From Chloracidobacterium sp. (GTDB taxonomy: Bacteria > Acidobacteriota > Blastocatellia > Chloracidobacteriales > Chloracidobacteriaceae), in assembly GCA_025057975.1 (NCBI GenBank), contig JANWUV010000005.1, positions 1-64,000 on the forward strand: a stretch of 64,000 nt of DNA. Direction: 5' to 3'. Numbering within the stretch: position 1 is the stretch's first letter; the number at the start of each line of letters is the position of its first letter. The notes under the pieces are model-generated. The model was not told the origin of the DNA. It saw nothing but the letters and a program-made list of their open reading frames with translations, and ran no database searches. The translations under genes and the position numbers were made by a program. This document shows, piece after piece, positions 1 to 7,777 of the stretch.

Positions 1-235
1 CATAGTGCCGCGCCGCCGTCTCGTACTCCACATGCGCCGTGTTGATCGTAATCCCACGCGCCTTCTCCTCCGGCGCCGCGTCAATCTGATCGTAGCTCTT
101 CTTCTGCACCCGCGGATTCTTCTTCGCCAACACCGACGTAATCGCCGCCGTCAACGTCGTCTTCCCGTGATCCACATGCCCTATCGTCCCAATGTTGACA
201 TGCGGCTTGCTCCGGTCAAACTTCTCCTTCGACAT
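1..235 (-). CDS. tuf: Elongation factor Tu, N-terminal part (cut by window start)
   Basis: GTPase that brings aminoacyl-tRNA to the ribosome. The reverse strand from the ATG at 235 encodes [20 protein letters not shown], followed by the P-loop GHVDHGKT and the switch-I region with [10 protein letters not shown]. Only about 78 residues are inside the window. The gene is the last member of a tRNA-Thr, tRNA-Tyr, tRNA-Gly, tRNA-Thr, tuf transcription unit, the same order as thrU-tyrU-glyT-thrT-tufB in Escherichia coli. Identity is certain from the motifs. Confidence 0.97.
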   Translation of the reverse strand, partial: MSKEKFDRSKPHVNIGTIGHVDHGKTTLTAAITSVLAKKNPRVQKKSYDQIDAAPEEKARGITINTAHVEYETAARHY

Positions 236-315
236 GTCAAAACCTCAATAAATGCCGCGCGTTGCCGCGAAAAATAGTGCATCGCCCACCTTCGAGGGCG
301 ATGCGAAATTACAAG

Positions 316-388
<73 letters not shown>

Positions 389-393
389 GTGAA

Positions 394-468
<75 letters not shown>

Positions 469-483
469 CCAAACCCAAGCTGG

Positions 484-568
484 TGCAGGGGACAGGATTC
501 GAACCTGTGAACTCACTGAGGAGGGCAGATTTACAGTCTGCTGCCATTGACCGCTCGGCCACCCCTGC
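484..568 (-). tRNA. tRNA-Tyr (GTA anticodon)
   Basis: This is a class II tRNA with a long variable arm. The acceptor stem is GCAGGGG/CCCCTGC, the anticodon loop contains GTA between CAGAC and GTCTG-type stem halves, and the T arm has AGGTTCGAATCCT. Unlike its neighbours it is followed by an encoded CCA (complement of 481-483). It is the second tRNA of the cluster. Confidence 0.95.
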
Positions 569-587
569 ACGTTGCCAAATTGTGAAG

Positions 588-660
<73 letters not shown>

Positions 661-709
661 GGATAAACCTCCTTGGTGGTGTACACCATGCTTTCCTCGA
701 AAAATCGCT

Positions 710-737
710 ATGTTAGCACAGCGGCCGCCAATTGCAA
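710..737 (-). promoter_or_regulatory. Candidate sigma70-type promoter of the tRNA-tuf unit
   Basis: Read on the reverse strand there is TTGCAA (complement of 732-737), a 16-base spacer and TAACAT (complement of 710-715). This is about 45 bases before the first tRNA. Both hexamers match the consensus at four or more positions. The assignment rests on pattern and position only. Confidence 0.4.
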
Positions 738-906
738 CAGCTTTCTTCCCGTTGTTAGTTGCGCCGACTTGGCCGGTTACGGAACACGTGTAATAATGCG
801 CACACTTTCGCCGAATCCAATCGGCGGTGGATGCGCCGGAGGCGGCGCGCTGCCGCCGTCCCACTTCCGACCCGTCACACGGTCAAACCCATGGGAGGCT
901 ATCGGT

Positions 907-1116
907 ATGTCCCCTTTACGGATTGGATTGCTTGTTGCCGCCATTTTGCTGGCCATCGTGGGCGCGTGGCTTTACATGAGTCAGACATCCTCGACAGAAA
1001 CCTACAAGTTTTGGATCGCCATCGTATGTTTTGTGGCCGCTGGCGGTTCGGCTCTTGGCTTTTTCCTCACCAAACCAGAAGAGCGCGCAGAAGACATCAG
1101 CATTACGAAGTTTTAG
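907..1116 (+). CDS. Small two-helix membrane protein, unknown function
   Basis: A 69-residue protein beginning MSPLRIGLLVAAILLAIVGA. It starts with a hydrophobic helix at about residues 5-23, has a short Ser/Thr-rich loop, and a second helix at about 36-55. It ends in a charged tail with KPEERAED. The ATG at 907 is preceded at a good distance by GGGAGG, which favours this start over longer upstream frames. No family is recognised. It stands alone between the tRNA promoter region and convergent genes. An inner-membrane location is inferred from the helices. Confidence 0.6.
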   Translation: MSPLRIGLLVAAILLAIVGAWLYMSQTSSTETYKFWIAIVCFVAAGGSALGFFLTKPEERAEDISITKF

Positions 1117-1148
1117 TCGCGTGGCGGACATTGACCGCCGCTTCACCG

Positions 1149-1790
1149 TCAACTTGTCCAGCGGATGCGGCCGCTCAGGAACGGGTTTACAGCTAACTCA
1201 CGCGCTACGGTTGTAGACGGCCCATGACCGGGATGGATCTGGTAGTGCTCGCCCAAGGCCACAATGCGCTCTTCGATGGATCTGATAAGCGTCGGGCCGT
1301 CGCCGCCCGGCAGGTCCACTCGCCCAACTGATGAGGCGAACAAACAATCACCCACCCAGGCGTCCGTTTCACTGTGGAGCATCACGTGTCCGGGTGAATG
1401 TCCGGGCACGTGGCGCACCTTGACTTGTTCCCGCCCAAACGTCAGTACGTCGCCGTCTTTCAGGTACACATCCACCGGCGGCGCTTCCTCTAGCGTGAAG
1501 CCAAACCACGCCCCCTGCTCCGGCAACTGCCGGTACAGAAATTCGTCCGCCGGATGCAGATAAATCGGCGCGCCCGTCATTGCCTTGAGCGCCCCAGCGC
1601 TCCAAAAATGGTCGAGATGGGCGTGCGAAACAACGATGTGCGTCACTTTCAGCCGCTCCCTACGGATGGCGTCCGCGATGGCGTCAAACTCTTCACCGGG
1701 ATCAATGACCAAGGTCTGTTGGGTTTGTTCACAAATCAAGAAGTAGGTGTGCGCCTGAAATGCGCCGGTGGTCACTCGAAAGAATCTCAC
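1149..1790 (-). CDS. Metallo-beta-lactamase fold hydrolase (glyoxalase II-like)
   Basis: A 213-residue single-domain MBL protein. It shows the dinuclear-metal motif HAHLDH at residues 56-61, then GHSPGH, then GDCLF, and a C-terminal HPGHGP. These are the metal ligands of the glyoxalase II/YcbL branch. The C-terminal substrate-recognition domain of true glyoxalase II is absent, so a YcbL-like hydrolase of unknown thioester or related substrate is the better call. The start is GTG at 1790 and overlaps the stop of the upstream Fic-like gene by four bases (GTGA), so the two are translationally coupled. Cytoplasmic. Confidence 0.88.
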   Translation of the reverse strand: MRFFRVTTGAFQAHTYFLICEQTQQTLVIDPGEEFDAIADAIRRERLKVTHIVVSHAHLDHFWSAGALKAMTGAPIYLHPADEFLYRQLPEQGAWFGFTLEEAPPVDVYLKDGDVLTFGREQVKVRHVPGHSPGHVMLHSETDAWVGDCLFASSVGRVDLPGGDGPTLIRSIEERIVALGEHYQIHPGHGPSTTVARELAVNPFLSGRIRWTS

Positions 1791-2503
1791 TTGAGTTCCT
1801 CCTGTTCAGACTCAATCCGCTCATATGCCGCCAGTAGCCAGCGCGCAAACAGCTCCAAGCCCGGCTGCGTGATCATTTGGAAAGCATACCCGACAGCGTC
1901 CCGGTAGGCCGACTGTTCCTCGGCGATCGGGATCAGTGGTGGCAGCCCGGCGCGCAGCGTGTAAAAACTCGCCAGCAGGCGCGTCAGCGTTGCGCTGTGC
2001 GCGGCGAAAGGCTGTAAGTCCAGCATTCGCAGATGGAACAACCCAGCCTGCTCAACCGGATGGAGCTCGGCAAACGCATCCGTCGTAAACCAGTCGAGTG
2101 TCATGTCCAGCAACATCGGCAGCACCGTCGGTGACGCCGGACGGTGGGTTTCCACCTGGGGACGACCTTCATCGGTGCGCCAGACCGGATGGCTTCCCTC
2201 GTTATTGCCGATCAGCGCCCGGCAGGCCGCTTCCAGATCGGCGCGCGTCAGCGCGTCCCGATGGCCGTCGGGTTTGGCCGCCGCCCGCGCCAATAGCCAC
2301 CGCGCCGCCCGTTCTAGCGCCGCCAGCGGCGGCCCGTCAGGCGGCGGCTCGTAGGCGCGCAAACCCTCGACCCATCCGGGCAACAATCGCGCCTGCGCTC
2401 TGGCGACGGCTTCGGCCGGCCGGCTTTTCTGAACGTCTTCGAGGCGTTTGGCCCAGTTCGACGATGGGCGGTAGGAATCACTGTAAATTGGCAGTTGGGC
2501 CAT
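1787..2503 (-). CDS. Fic-fold protein with degenerate active-site motif
   Basis: A 238-residue protein. Residues 101-140 (GSHPVWR, HRPASPTVLPMLL) and 148-191 follow the Fic/DOC pattern of helices and end in FYTLRAGLPPLI, a typical Fic ending. The active-site loop that normally reads HPFxxGNGRxxR is here QPFAAHSATLTR (164-175). The catalytic His is therefore Gln, and the GNG anion hole is lost. Fic proteins transfer AMP or other groups from nucleotides to proteins. With these changes this copy is probably not an AMP transferase, unless it uses an altered chemistry. It lies between the Czc-type pump and the MBL gene and overlaps the latter by four bases. The family call is from my own motif reading. 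Confidence 0.6.
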   Translation of the reverse strand: MAQLPIYSDSYRPSSNWAKRLEDVQKSRPAEAVARAQARLLPGWVEGLRAYEPPPDGPPLAALERAARWLLARAAAKPDGHRDALTRADLEAACRALIGNNEGSHPVWRTDEGRPQVETHRPASPTVLPMLLDMTLDWFTTDAFAELHPVEQAGLFHLRMLDLQPFAAHSATLTRLLASFYTLRAGLPPLIPIAEEQSAYRDAVGYAFQMITQPGLELFARWLLAAYERIESEQEELK

Positions 2504-2508
2504 CCGGG

Positions 2509-5500
2509 TTACACCTCCTTACCGGCGTGCGCCGCTCGCTGTTCCATCCATTCGTAGAGGATGGGCAGCAACAGCAGCGTCAGCATAGTCGCCGTCACTA
2601 ACCCGCCGATGACGACCGTGGCAAGTGGCCGCTGCACTTCCGCACCGGCCGAAGTCGCCGTCGCCATCGGCAGAAACCCTAGGCTGGCGACCAGCGCCGT
2701 TGTAAGCACCGGCCGGACGCGCGTCAGCGCGCCCTCCCGAACCGCCGTTTCCAGTGGAAAGCCCTGACGACGCAAGTTTCTGATGGCGGAAATCAAGACG
2801 AGCCCGTTGAGGACGGCGACGCCGAACAGCGCGATGAAGCCGACGCCCGCTGAAATCGAAAACGGCATGCCGCGCAGCATCAGCGCCGCCACGCCACCGA
2901 CGGCTGCGAAGGGCACGCCGGTGAACACCAGCGCCGCCGCACGCGCTTCTCCAAACGACATGTAAAGCAGTGCGTAAATAAGCAGTAGGGCGACTGGGAC
3001 GACCACCGCCAGCCGCGCCGCTGCGCGTTGCAGGTTTTCAAACTGCCCGCCAAACGTGATGCTGTAGCCGGGCGGCAAGGAAACCTCCCGCTTGAGTCGC
3101 GCCTGCGCCTCGGTCACAAAACTTCCGATGTCGCGCCCGCGAACATTGCACTCCACCACCATCCGGCGACGGCCGCGCTCACGCGACACCTGCGCCGGGC
3201 CTTCCGTTACGGCTACGTCGGCCACGGCCGCCAGCGGGACGCGCGTCCCGGTCGGCGTCGCAAGCGTCAACGCCTTGAGTGTTTCAACGCTCCGCCCGCT
3301 TGCCTCGTCCAAGCGCACCACGAGGGGAAACCGCCGCTCGCCTTCATAGACGACGCCGACCTCGCGCCCGACGACGACCGATTCCACCAGCAGGTTGACC
3401 GCCTCGACATTCAGTCCGTAGCGCGCCAGCGCCGCCCGATCCGGCGTCACTTGCACCTGCGGCATGCCCGTGATGGTTTCCAACTTGACATCCGCTGCGC
3501 CGGGAATGTGCGCCAGCGTCTGTGCAATTTGTTCAGCCCGGCGGCGCAGAATGTTGAGATCGTCGCCGAACACCTTGACGGCGATATCCGATTTCGCGCC
3601 GGAGATGAGTTCAGATACGCGCAACTCAATCGGCTGCGTGAAGCTGAATCGCGCTTCCGGGACGCGCCGCTTCAGCGCGTCGCTCATGGCGGCGATTAGG
3701 CCTTCGCGGGTGCGTGCCGTTCGCCATTCGTGCGGTGGTTTCAAGCCAACGTACATATCGCCCAGCTCGATACCCATCGGGTCGGTGGCGATTTCGGCGC
3801 TGCCGTTTTTCGTCACCACCTTTGTCACCTCGGGAAACGTCAGCAGGACGCGCTCGACTTCGGTCGCCGTACGGACGGCTTCCGCGACCGACACGCTGGG
3901 CAGTCGTTGAATCTGGATGGCGAGCGCGCCTTCTTCGAGCCGGGGGATGAACTCCGCGCCCAGTGAGAGCGCGGCTGCGCCGGCCGTCACGAGCAGCCCA
4001 AACGCTACGGCTGCGGCTTGCGCCCGTCGGCGACGAACCACGTCAAACGCCGGGGCATACCACCGTTTCGCCCAACGGATCAGCGGTGCTTCGCGTTCCG
4101 CCACCCGACCGCGCAGTACGAAGACAAGCATGGCTGGGACGTAGGTCAGCGACAAAACGCCTGCGCTGCCGAGGGCGCAGAGTACGGTCAACGCCATCGG
4201 CGCAAACATCTTGCCTTCAACGCCGCGCAATGCCAGCAGCGGCACGTAAACCAGCGCGATGATGATTTCGCCGAACATCGTCGCGCGCCGCACTTCACTG
4301 GAGGCCGCGACGACTACCTGCCGCCGCTCGATGGTCGTCAGCGCGCGTCCAAGGTCATGCCGCCGCTCGGCGACGCGCCGGATGCTGTTTTCGGTCAGAA
4401 TCACTGCGCCGTCCACAATCAGCCCGAAATCAATGGCGCCAAGGCTCATTAGGTTGCCCGAAATCCCCAGCGCCTGCATGCCGACCGCTGCGCCTAGCAT
4501 CGAGAGTGGAATGACAGTCGCCACAAGCAACGCAGACGGCCAGTGTCCCAACAACAAAAGCAGTACGCCGATGACGATGAGCGCGCCTTCGGTCAGGTTC
4601 CAGATCACAGTGCGGATGGTGCGGCCGACCAGCTCGGCGCGGTCGTAAAACGGCGCAATGTGGACGCCCGGCGGCAAGGTGGCGGCAATCTCTTCAAGGC
4701 GCTCGGCGACGGCCTGCGTCACGGTTCGGGCGTTCGCGCCTTTGAGCATGAGCACAATGCCGCACACCGTTTCTCCTGCGCCGTCAGCCGTCACTGCGCC
4801 CTGCCGTACCGCCGGCGGCGCGCACACGACTTCGCCCACGTCGCGGACAAACACCGGCACGCCGTCGCGGCCGGTCTTCACGACAATGCGCTTGATATCT
4901 TCCACGGACTGCGCCAAGCCGACGCCGCGCAGAAGGTACTGCTCCGGCCCGCGGACGATGGACCCGCCGCTGACGTTGGCGTTGTTGCGCGCTACGGCGT
5001 CCATCACGTCGCGGAGCGTCAGCCCGTAGGCGTGCAGCTTGGCCGGCTCGATACGGACTTGATACTGCTTGCTCAGGCCGCCGTAGCTGTTGACTTCGGC
5101 GACACCCGGCATTCCAAGCAGCTGGCGGCGGACAATCCAATCCTGGATGACGCGCAGGCTCATGGCGTCGTGACCGGCGTCGGGTGCGGCGCGCAGCTCA
5201 TACTGGTACACCTCACCCAGCCCGGTGCTAATCGGGCCAAGTGACGGCGAGCCGCCGCCGGGCGGAATCTGGTCGCGGGCGGACGCCAACCGCTCGAACA
5301 CCAACTGGCGGGCGCGGTAAATGTCTACGTCATCGTCAAAAACTACTGTCACGGCCGAAAGTCCAAACTTCGACAGTGACCGGATTTCCTCGACGCCGGT
5401 CAGCCCGGCCAGCGCGGTTTCAATCGGGAACGTGATCTGGCGCTCAACTTCGAGCGGCGTCAGCGCCGGGGCGGACGTGAGCACTTGCACTTGGTTGTTG

Positions 5501-5628
5501 GTGACATCCGGCACGGCGTCAATCGGCAGCCGCCGGAAGGCGTCCAGTCCGGCGACGACCAGCAGCAAAACGCCCAGCAGGATGAGGCTCGGATGCGTCG
5601 CCGAAAAGCGCAGGATGCGGTCAAGCAT
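2509..5628 (-). CDS. Heavy-metal efflux RND permease, CzcA/CusA family
   Basis: A 1039-residue inner-membrane proton/metal antiporter with the usual RND size and two repeats of helices. It starts with MLDRILRFSATHPSLILLGV. In transmembrane helix 4 it has GAIDFGLIVDGAVILTEN, the DFG signature of the heavy-metal (HME) RND branch rather than the drug (HAE) branch. PDVTNNQVQV near the N-terminus is also typical of CzcA/CusA. It lies six bases downstream of the fusion-protein gene, so the two form one operon. No outer-membrane CzcC/TolC gene is present in the window. The substrate metal cannot be read from the sequence. Confidence 0.95.
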   Translation of the reverse strand: MLDRILRFSATHPSLILLGVLLLVVAGLDAFRRLPIDAVPDVTNNQVQVLTSAPALTPLEVERQITFPIETALAGLTGVEEIRSLSKFGLSAVTVVFDDDVDIYRARQLVFERLASARDQIPPGGGSPSLGPISTGLGEVYQYELRAAPDAGHDAMSLRVIQDWIVRRQLLGMPGVAEVNSYGGLSKQYQVRIEPAKLHAYGLTLRDVMDAVARNNANVSGGSIVRGPEQYLLRGVGLAQSVEDIKRIVVKTGRDGVPVFVRDVGEVVCAPPAVRQGAVTADGAGETVCGIVLMLKGANARTVTQAVAERLEEIAATLPPGVHIAPFYDRAELVGRTIRTVIWNLTEGALIVIGVLLLLLGHWPSALLVATVIPLSMLGAAVGMQALGISGNLMSLGAIDFGLIVDGAVILTENSIRRVAERRHDLGRALTTIERRQVVVAASSEVRRATMFGEIIIALVYVPLLALRGVEGKMFAPMALTVLCALGSAGVLSLTYVPAMLVFVLRGRVAEREAPLIRWAKRWYAPAFDVVRRRRAQAAAVAFGLLVTAGAAALSLGAEFIPRLEEGALAIQIQRLPSVSVAEAVRTATEVERVLLTFPEVTKVVTKNGSAEIATDPMGIELGDMYVGLKPPHEWRTARTREGLIAAMSDALKRRVPEARFSFTQPIELRVSELISGAKSDIAVKVFGDDLNILRRRAEQIAQTLAHIPGAADVKLETITGMPQVQVTPDRAALARYGLNVEAVNLLVESVVVGREVGVVYEGERRFPLVVRLDEASGRSVETLKALTLATPTGTRVPLAAVADVAVTEGPAQVSRERGRRRMVVECNVRGRDIGSFVTEAQARLKREVSLPPGYSITFGGQFENLQRAAARLAVVVPVALLLIYALLYMSFGEARAAALVFTGVPFAAVGGVAALMLRGMPFSISAGVGFIALFGVAVLNGLVLISAIRNLRRQGFPLETAVREGALTRVRPVLTTALVASLGFLPMATATSAGAEVQRPLATVVIGGLVTATMLTLLLLPILYEWMEQRAAHAGKEV

Positions 5629-5633
5629 GGGCG

Positions 5634-7040
5634 TTACTCCTCTCTGTCCGCCAAACCGATCAGTTGCGTTTTGAGCGCCAAGCCGCCCCGGACGACCACA
5701 CGCTCGCCGACGGCCAGTCCCCGGCGGATGGGGACAACATCGCCTTGTGCGTCGCCAATCTCCACCTCGCGGACGTGGAACTCATGCGGCGATGCGCCTG
5801 CGACAAACACGACCGTCCGCTCACCGAGTCGGTGGACGGCCTCGGTCGGCACGACAAGCTCCGGCGCAGCGGCCGGCGTCAGGAAATCCACGTCGGCGAA
5901 CATCGCCGCCCGCAGACGTTCGCCCGGATTGGGGACCTCAATCCGCACTCGCACTGTGCGGGTGTCGGCGTTGATTTGGGCTTCAATGAAGGCGACGCGC
6001 CCGCGCAGCGCCTGTACGCCCAGTGCCGGCACATGAACTTCAACCGGCTGCCCAAGGCGAATGGCCCCAAGCTGGGCTTCAGGGACAGCCGCGATGACCC
6101 ACATTGTGCGCAAATCCGCAATCGTCAGCAGCGCCGTCCCGGCTTGGACAAACGCGCCAACGTTGACCATCCGGTCGGTGACGACGCCGGACAGCGGCGC
6201 CGTGAGCGTAATTTCCGCCGTCGGGTGGTCGGCGGCAGCAGTCGGCGGCGCGCCCAAAGCCGCAAGTTGATCCTCGATGTGCTTAACCTCGACTTCGGCG
6301 ACTTCAAGCGCCGCCCGCGCTTCGCGCAAGTCGCGCTCCTGGCCGACGACGCGCTGAAAATCGTACTCTGCCTTGGCTGTGGCGTAGGTCGTTTCGGCGT
6401 CCTGTAGTTCCTGCCGCGACAGAATGCCAGCTTCAAACAACTGTTTGAAGCGCTGGAAGGTGGCCTCGGCCTGCGCCAGCCGGGCGCGCGCCTGTGCCAA
6501 GGCGATCCGGCTTTCGTCACGCTCAACGCGCCGGAGGTTGCGTGCCGCAATGTCGCGGCGGGTTTCCGCGTCGTGCAGCCGGATGTGGAGGTCGGCAATT
6601 TCCGGGCTGTCCAGAACGATCAGCGGTTGACCGGCACGCACACGCGCGCCCTGTGCGACAAGCGCCCGTATAACCCGCCCGGACACCAACGGGGCGACCA
6701 CCACATTCGCCTGTGGGTTAAGTTCAACCGTTCCCGCGACGCGCAGGCGAGTCGTGAGGCTTTGCATGCGCGCCGGTTCGACAATGACGCCTGCGGACGA
6801 TTCAAGCTCAATGACCGACTTGCGCGCCGTCTCTCGTACAGCGGCAGGGGACGGCTTTGTTGCTGTTGTCGCCGGACGGCGCAGGTTCAGCCATAGCCCG
6901 ACACCGGCCGCTAGGACGCCCAGCGCGGCCAGCGTCACCGCCCAAGCGAGCCAGCTCTGCCTGCGCGACGGCGTAGCAGGCGGCGGCACAGCCGTCGCCT
7001 CTCCAGCCGGTATGGTTTCCGGCCTGATTTCCGTTGTCAT
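5634..7040 (-). CDS. RND efflux periplasmic adaptor (CzcB-like membrane fusion protein)
   Basis: A 468-residue adaptor linking the RND pump to an outer-membrane channel. It has a short cytoplasmic tail, a membrane anchor (WLAWAVTLAALGVLAAGVGL, about residues 28-47), a lipoyl/barrel-sandwich half with VVVAPLVSGRV, and a long alpha-hairpin. A second lipoyl half, a beta-barrel domain and a C-terminal GLAVGERVVVRGGLALK segment follow. The ATG at 7040 is chosen because AGGAG lies seven bases upstream. A longer frame begins at 7124 without such a site. It is in an operon with the permease gene downstream. Confidence 0.93.
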   Translation of the reverse strand: MTTEIRPETIPAGEATAVPPPATPSRRQSWLAWAVTLAALGVLAAGVGLWLNLRRPATTATKPSPAAVRETARKSVIELESSAGVIVEPARMQSLTTRLRVAGTVELNPQANVVVAPLVSGRVIRALVAQGARVRAGQPLIVLDSPEIADLHIRLHDAETRRDIAARNLRRVERDESRIALAQARARLAQAEATFQRFKQLFEAGILSRQELQDAETTYATAKAEYDFQRVVGQERDLREARAALEVAEVEVKHIEDQLAALGAPPTAAADHPTAEITLTAPLSGVVTDRMVNVGAFVQAGTALLTIADLRTMWVIAAVPEAQLGAIRLGQPVEVHVPALGVQALRGRVAFIEAQINADTRTVRVRIEVPNPGERLRAAMFADVDFLTPAAAPELVVPTEAVHRLGERTVVFVAGASPHEFHVREVEIGDAQGDVVPIRRGLAVGERVVVRGGLALKTQLIGLADREE

Positions 7041-7133
7041 GACGATGCTCCTGACCAACTGCGTTGTTGATGGAAAGCGGCCGCGCATCCGTGTGTACGG
7101 GCACGGGCGCACGGCGACGCACAACAGCGATGG

Positions 7134-7553
7134 TCAGGCGAGTCGCGGCGGATGGAAGATGCTTTTGAGGAAGAGCCGGGCGTACCAGACCAGCCGAACC
7201 GTGGGGCGCGCTGCGGACGACAAGACAAAGCACTGCGGTGGCAGCGCGACGGTCGGCGCGTCAAGCAGCGACTGGGTGTTCCAGAAACAGGAATGCACGG
7301 GCAGCAATCGCTCCGCCGTCTCAAGCCCGGTAGGGACGGCCGTCCAGCCCGGCGTTGGCGCCGTTGCATCGGATGGCAGGGCGACAACGGCCGGAACGAC
7401 GCAGCCAAACAGTTCGGCGGCGGCGTACTGCGGGTTCAGCATGTGGACGACGCACAGATCGAGGAACAGCCAAGCGAGGAAGAAGCAGCCGAAGCGCCGG
7501 CGCCAAACCAGCTTGCGGTGTTGGAACAGGAAAAAGCGCGCGCGGGTGTTCAT
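7134..7553 (-). CDS. Small Cys-containing membrane-anchored protein ahead of the metal pump
   Basis: A 139-residue protein starting MNTRARFFLFQHRKLVWRRR, a strongly basic N-terminus, followed by one hydrophobic segment (about 22-38, FGCFFLAWLFLDLCVVH). The rest is probably periplasmic and contains Cys residues (FGCVV, HSCFW, PQCFV). The start at 7553 follows GGAGGAACGCC. No family is recognised. Being the first gene before the CzcB/CzcA genes suggests a role in metal response or periplasmic metal handling, which is inference from position only. A frame extending to 7742 has no ribosome-binding site and is not favoured. Confidence 0.6.
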   Translation of the reverse strand: MNTRARFFLFQHRKLVWRRRFGCFFLAWLFLDLCVVHMLNPQYAAAELFGCVVPAVVALPSDATAPTPGWTAVPTGLETAERLLPVHSCFWNTQSLLDAPTVALPPQCFVLSSAARPTVRLVWYARLFLKSIFHPPRLA

Positions 7554-7777
7554 GGCGTTCCTCCGGGCGAAAACGTAGTATGCGCTTACGCTAAGGTCAA
7601 GCCGGTGTTTTGCTTGACGGCATCTGCGCCTGTCCGGTCTCCGGTGTTTCCGGCCAGCTGACGCGAGGTCGCTGACAAAGCGAGCTGATAGCGTTGTCAC
7701 CACCGGCGTCGAACCACGCCTTTCATTGTTGGCACACGCCAACCACCAAGCCGTCGGCGCAGCATTTTCGCGGAGAG

